Shown one piece after another: positions 60,760 through 64,000 of a stretch of DNA of 64,000 bases. Location: contig JAAVZL010000004.1 of NCBI GenBank assembly GCA_022791635.1, positions 1 to 64,000 of the forward strand, written 5' to 3'. The stretch comes from Lachnospiraceae bacterium (GTDB lineage Bacteria > Bacillota > Clostridia > Lachnospirales > Lachnospiraceae). The notes under the pieces were generated by a model, which saw only the letters and a program-made list of their open reading frames with translations, ran no database searches and had not been told where the DNA came from. Position numbers and translations under genes: made by a program. Position 1 is the first letter of the stretch, and each line of letters opens with the position of its first letter.

Positions 60760-61710
60760 ATGAGTTTTTTAAATAAAGTACCTGTTTATGTGGTAAACGG
60801 ATTTCTGGAAAGCGGCAAGACCTCTTTTATCCAGGAAACCCTTTCGGATCCTTACTTCTCCGACGGCGGCAAGACCCTTCTTATTGCCTGCGAGGAGGGC
60901 GAGGAGGAGTACGACAATCATATCCTGGAATCCTATGACACAGTGATGACCGTGGCGGAGGGAAAGGCAGAGTTTACCCCGGACTTTCTGGAGGCCTGCC
61001 GGAAGGAATACAAGCCCACCCAGGTGATGATCGAGTACAACGGTATGTGGGGAATGCAGCACTTGAGAGAGATGCAGCTACCCAAGGGCTGGTTTTTGGC
61101 CCAGGGCATCACCCTGGTGGACGCCACAACCTTCGACCTGTACATGCAGAATATGAAGTCTCTTTTCATGGATATGGTGCAGGATTCGGATCTGGTCATT
61201 TTCAACCGGTGCAAAGAAGGAACCAAAGCAGCCTCCTATAAGCGGAACATCCGGGCCGCCAATCCAAGAGCCCAGGTGGAATTTGAGCAGGAGGGAGGAG
61301 AGCTCTTTGAGTATGAGGAGGAGCTTCCCTTTGACCTGAATGCGGAGATCATCGACATCGGAGACATGGACTACGGCATCTGGTATCTGGACGCCATGGA
61401 TCATCCGGACCACTATGACGGCAAGACGGTCCGCTTTAAGGCCATGGTCATGCGCCCGAGAGAGCTGGAGGCAGGCTACTTTGTGCCCGGCCGCCGGGCT
61501 ATGACCTGCTGTGCGGACGATACCGTGTTCCTGGGCTTCCTCTGTAAATCCCAGAACGTGGATAAGCTCCGCAACCGCCAGTGGCTCACCGTCACCGCCA
61601 AGGTAAAGGTAGAGACCCGCAAGGAGTACTCCGGCGAGGAGGGGCCGGTGCTCTATACCAGGGCCTTAAAGTCCGTGGAGAAGCCGGAGGAAGAGATGGT
61701 GTATTTTTAG
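60760..61710 (+). CDS. CobW-type GTPase fused to a YcgQ-like domain
   Basis: Protein of 316 residues. The N-terminal G-domain has NGFLESGKTSFI (Walker A) but lacks the CxCC motif of its neighbour; a single Cys in LLIACEEGEE occupies roughly that place. The C-terminal part has VPGRRAMTCCADDTVFLGF and LYTRALKSVEKPEEE, resembling the C-terminal domain of YcgQ/TIGR03943 proteins, which are linked to zinc homeostasis in Bacillus. The fusion suggests a GTP-dependent partner of a metal permease, which is not in the window. The domain call is by motif only. Confidence 0.78.
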   Translation: MSFLNKVPVYVVNGFLESGKTSFIQETLSDPYFSDGGKTLLIACEEGEEEYDNHILESYDTVMTVAEGKAEFTPDFLEACRKEYKPTQVMIEYNGMWGMQHLREMQLPKGWFLAQGITLVDATTFDLYMQNMKSLFMDMVQDSDLVIFNRCKEGTKAASYKRNIRAANPRAQVEFEQEGGELFEYEEELPFDLNAEIIDIGDMDYGIWYLDAMDHPDHYDGKTVRFKAMVMRPRELEAGYFVPGRRAMTCCADDTVFLGFLCKSQNVDKLRNRQWLTVTAKVKVETRKEYSGEEGPVLYTRALKSVEKPEEEMVYF

Positions 61711-61720
61711 AGCAGCCCTC

Positions 61721-62611
61721 TCAGCGGATCTCCGGTCTTCGGTACTGGAGCAGGAGATTTTTCAGATGAAGGATAGATTCCGTAAAGACCTTATCCTTAT
61801 GGTAAACAAGATTAAAGGTGCGGTTCCATGCATGCTCCGGATGGGGCAGCATGCGAATCGTGCCTTTTTGTAATTCATCCTCAATGAGGCGCACGGAAAT
61901 CACAGCCATGCAGTGGTTGTAAAGAATGGCATGCTTCATGGCCTCCGGAAAGGGCGCCTCGATGCGGCAGCGGATCCGGATGTGGTTGGCCTCAAGATAC
62001 TCTTCAAAGAGGGCCCTTGTGCCGCTGCCCCGCTCCCGCATAACAAAGTCCTGTCCCTTAAGGTCCGAGGGCCCAAAGGAGGTAAGGGAGGCAAAGGGAT
62101 GGTCCTTACTGCAGGCCAGAACCAGGTAATCCTCCACCATGGGAATGCTGACCAGATCCGGGCTTTTGATCGCGCCCTCCACAACCCCTACATCCAGCTC
62201 GGCCTTCAAAAGCTTCTCCTCAATCATTGCCGTATTTCCGATAAAAGAAAAGGTATCTGTCTGGGGCCTGCGCTGCCGGAAATCCTCCAGAAGAGAGGGA
62301 AGGAGACAGGAGCCCACCGTAACCGTGGCTCCAATCCGGAAATGCTCTGTCCGGGTGTAATTTTCCATGCGAAGCTCCAGATCGTCAAAGGAGCGCACCG
62401 CATTCCGGGCCAGAGTGAGAAGCTCCTGTCCTGCCACCGTAATATAAAGGCGCTTGGACAGCCGGTCAAACAAACGCGTCTGATAATGCTCCTCCAGCTC
62501 ATGGATGGCCTGGCTGATGGTGGGCTGGGCCAGGTACAGTTTCTTGGCCGCAAGGCTCATCTTTCCGGTCTCTGCTACCGCAATGAATATTTTTAAATGC
62601 CGGATGGTCAT
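61721..62611 (-). CDS. LysR-family transcriptional regulator
   Basis: Protein of 296 residues: N-terminal winged HTH (HLKIFIAVAETGKMSLAAKK, LYLAQPTISQAIHELE) and a two-lobed effector domain (FRIGATVTVGSCLLPSLLED, RERGSGTRALFEEYL), of the CysB/CysL-like branch. Divergent from the flavoprotein gene with 169 bp between. A palindrome of the T-N11-A type lies in that gap. GAGGAGG precedes the ATG. It probably controls the divergent gene; the effector is unknown. Confidence 0.92.
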   Translation of the reverse strand: MTIRHLKIFIAVAETGKMSLAAKKLYLAQPTISQAIHELEEHYQTRLFDRLSKRLYITVAGQELLTLARNAVRSFDDLELRMENYTRTEHFRIGATVTVGSCLLPSLLEDFRQRRPQTDTFSFIGNTAMIEEKLLKAELDVGVVEGAIKSPDLVSIPMVEDYLVLACSKDHPFASLTSFGPSDLKGQDFVMRERGSGTRALFEEYLEANHIRIRCRIEAPFPEAMKHAILYNHCMAVISVRLIEDELQKGTIRMLPHPEHAWNRTFNLVYHKDKVFTESILHLKNLLLQYRRPEIR

Positions 62612-62637
62612 AATACCTTTTCCTCCTCTGAAAATTG

Positions 62638-62652
62638 ATAGGTATTACCTAT
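62638..62652. promoter_or_regulatory. LysR-type T-N11-A operator
   Basis: The perfect 15-bp palindrome ATAGGTATTACCTAT contains T-N11-A (62639 and 62651). It lies about 46 bp upstream of TATAAT (62698-62703), the likely -10 of the divergent flavoprotein gene, whose -35 (TTTAAT) is poor. A second inverted repeat, ATTCATAA/TTATGAAT (62656-62687), lies between. Confidence 0.7.
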
Positions 62653-62780
62653 AGTATTCATAAAATAATATCATTTTAATTATGAATGATCAAGTGCTAT
62701 AATAAGAAGAAAGAAGGCATCCGGGTAAATTTGACACGAGATTGTTAAAAAAATGACGAAAAGAAAGGGGATTTCTACCG

Positions 62781-64000
62781 ATGAAAGTACTGATTATTGG
62801 GGGTGTTGCGGCCGGCACCAAGGCGGCAGCGAAAATCAAGCGGGAAGACCGAAGCTTGGAAGTAACGATTCTCACAAAGGGGAAAGATATTTCCTATGCA
62901 GGCTGCGGGCTTCCCTATTATGTGGGGGGCGTGATTCCCACAAAGGAGCAGTTGATTGTAAATACGCCGGAATCGTTCTCCAGGCTTACGGGAGCGGAGG
63001 TTCTCACGGAGACGGAGGTTACGGCCGTAGATACGGCGGCAAAGACGGTCACAGCCGTACATAAGGGAGAGACCAGCACCTATGGCTACGACAAGCTGAT
63101 CATCGCCTCCGGTGCATCACCCTTCCGTCCTCAGATTGAGGGCCTTGATCTGGAAAACGTGTTCTTTATGCGGACCCCGGACGATGCCATTGCCCTGCGG
63201 GAGGCAGTGGAGGCCGGAAAAATCAAGCGCGCGGTGGTGGCAGGCGGCGGCTTTATCGGCCTTGAGGTGGCGGAGAATCTGGCGGAAAAAGGCGTCCGCG
63301 TCAATGTCATCGACTTTGCGCCCCATGTACTGCCCAATTTCCTGGACCCGGAGCTTTCCGAGTATGTGGAAAATAAGATGGCCGATGCGGGCATCAACCC
63401 CATGACCGGCGTTTCCCTGGAGGGTGTCATCGGGGAAGGCAAGGTGGAGAAGGTACAGACCAGCAAGCGGGCCGTGAAGGCCGACGCCCTGGTTCTGGCC
63501 ATCGGAATCCGCCCCAACACCGCATTTTTGGAGGGCAGCGGCATTGAGATGTTCAAGGGAACCATCCTCACGGACAAATATTTGCGCACCAATGTGGAGG
63601 ACGTGTATGCCGTAGGTGACTGTGCCATGGTAACCAACCGGGAAACGGGAGAGCCGGCCTGGTCTCCCATGGGCTCTACGGCCAACATTGCCGGCCGCGT
63701 TCTGGCCAAGAATCTCTGCGGCGGCAATATCGCCTATGAGGGTGTTCTGGGAACCGGTGTGGCAAAGCTTCCCGGCGGCATCAACACCGGACGCACCGGC
63801 CTTACGGAGACGGCGGCCAAGGTAGCAGGCCATGATGTAATTACGGCACTCAGTGTGGTGGATGACAAGGCCCACTACTATCCGGGAGCAGGTTCCTTCA
63901 TTATTAAGATGGTAGCAGACAAGACCACCCGGAAGTTCTTAGGCCTGCAGGTGCTGGGAACCGGCGCCGTTGACAAGGTGACGGATATTGCCGTGACCGC
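62781..64000 (+). CDS. CoA-disulfide reductase/NADH oxidase-like flavoprotein, 5' part
   Basis: The frame is open to the window edge (about 406 residues seen). FAD-binding MKVLIIGGVAAGTKAAAKI, active-site Cys 42 in YAGCGLPYYVGG, NAD-binding VVAGGGFIGLEVAENL, and second FAD motif VYAVGDCAMV, then the dimerisation domain. The single Cys places it in the CoA-disulfide reductase/NADH oxidase (Nox) group; some members carry a C-terminal rhodanese domain, which would lie beyond the window. It handles low-molecular-weight disulfides, persulfides or oxygen. Probably activated by the divergent LysR protein. Confidence 0.88.
   Translation, partial: MKVLIIGGVAAGTKAAAKIKREDRSLEVTILTKGKDISYAGCGLPYYVGGVIPTKEQLIVNTPESFSRLTGAEVLTETEVTAVDTAAKTVTAVHKGETSTYGYDKLIIASGASPFRPQIEGLDLENVFFMRTPDDAIALREAVEAGKIKRAVVAGGGFIGLEVAENLAEKGVRVNVIDFAPHVLPNFLDPELSEYVENKMADAGINPMTGVSLEGVIGEGKVEKVQTSKRAVKADALVLAIGIRPNTAFLEGSGIEMFKGTILTDKYLRTNVEDVYAVGDCAMVTNRETGEPAWSPMGSTANIAGRVLAKNLCGGNIAYEGVLGTGVAKLPGGINTGRTGLTETAAKVAGHDVITALSVVDDKAHYYPGAGSFIIKMVADKTTRKFLGLQVLGTGAVDKVTDIAVT

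Noticed and set aside
60737..60760. Further copy of the dispersed leader element before the second CobW gene
   Set aside because: AGAACTAAAATAGGAG resembles the tail, but no stem sequence is present and the match is short.

Overview
The window looks like a chromosome segment of an anaerobic Firmicute, most likely a Lachnospiraceae/Clostridium-cluster-XIVa type organism. The reasons are moderate GC, strong AGGAGG ribosome binding sites, sigma-A promoters with 17-bp spacers, dapL-type lysine synthesis, BlaI/BlaR1, LicT and ANTAR regulators, and typical clostridial families (DUF1700, PadR, DUF3810). Family calls come from reading protein motifs; no database search was run.

Layout. 0-10 kb: a sigma-54 controlled sugar-acid catabolic locus. 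It holds a SAF-domain oxidoreductase, a PrpR-type enhancer-binding protein, a DUF1537 kinase, a class II aldolase-family decarboxylase, its own rpoN, a KdgT-type permease and an amidohydrolase. Two near-consensus -24/-12 promoters, each with upstream TGTTGCA-type half-sites, make it a self-contained regulon. 10-15.3 kb: a wrecked tungsten/molybdenum aldehyde oxidoreductase and molybdopterin operon in which almost every gene has lost internal blocks. 15.4-25.4 kb: a hybrid sensor kinase, HtrA protease, a ClpX-like ATPase operon with an acyltransferase and a DUF3810 protein, a NUDIX enzyme, superoxide dismutase and tRNA-Pro. 25.6-30.2 kb: a PTS operon under LicT antitermination, with a broken ChbG gene and an AEC transporter. 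30.2-37.9 kb: glnA with an elaborate leader, an ANTAR regulator, dapF, dapL, an FtsA-like ATPase and an amidohydrolase. 37.9-43.1 kb: BlaR1/BlaI with two operators, an MFS exporter behind a leader-peptide attenuator candidate, and a truncated Gfo/Idh/MocA gene. 43.2-54.1 kb: PadR/DUF1700 membrane module, a VanRS-like two-component system, two peptidases and a MacAB-like exporter. 54.1-58.1 kb: a solute-binding lipoprotein paired with a hybrid sensor kinase. 58.2-64 kb: infC-rpmI-rplT with an attenuator and an AUU start, two CobW GTPases (the second fused to a YcgQ-like domain), and a LysR regulator divergent from a CoA-disulfide-reductase-like flavoprotein.

The most unusual signal is a dispersed structured element of about 107 bp. 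It lies directly in front of start codons and ends in GCGGAACTGGAATRGGAG, which supplies the ribosome binding site. There are three tandem copies before the permease, one before dapF, a 51-bp short form before dapL, a 3' half before the ABC exporter and a tail before padR. Stem sequences differ between copies with compensating changes, while the GGAACTGGAA-type loop is largely kept; the dapF copy has GGAACTTTAA.
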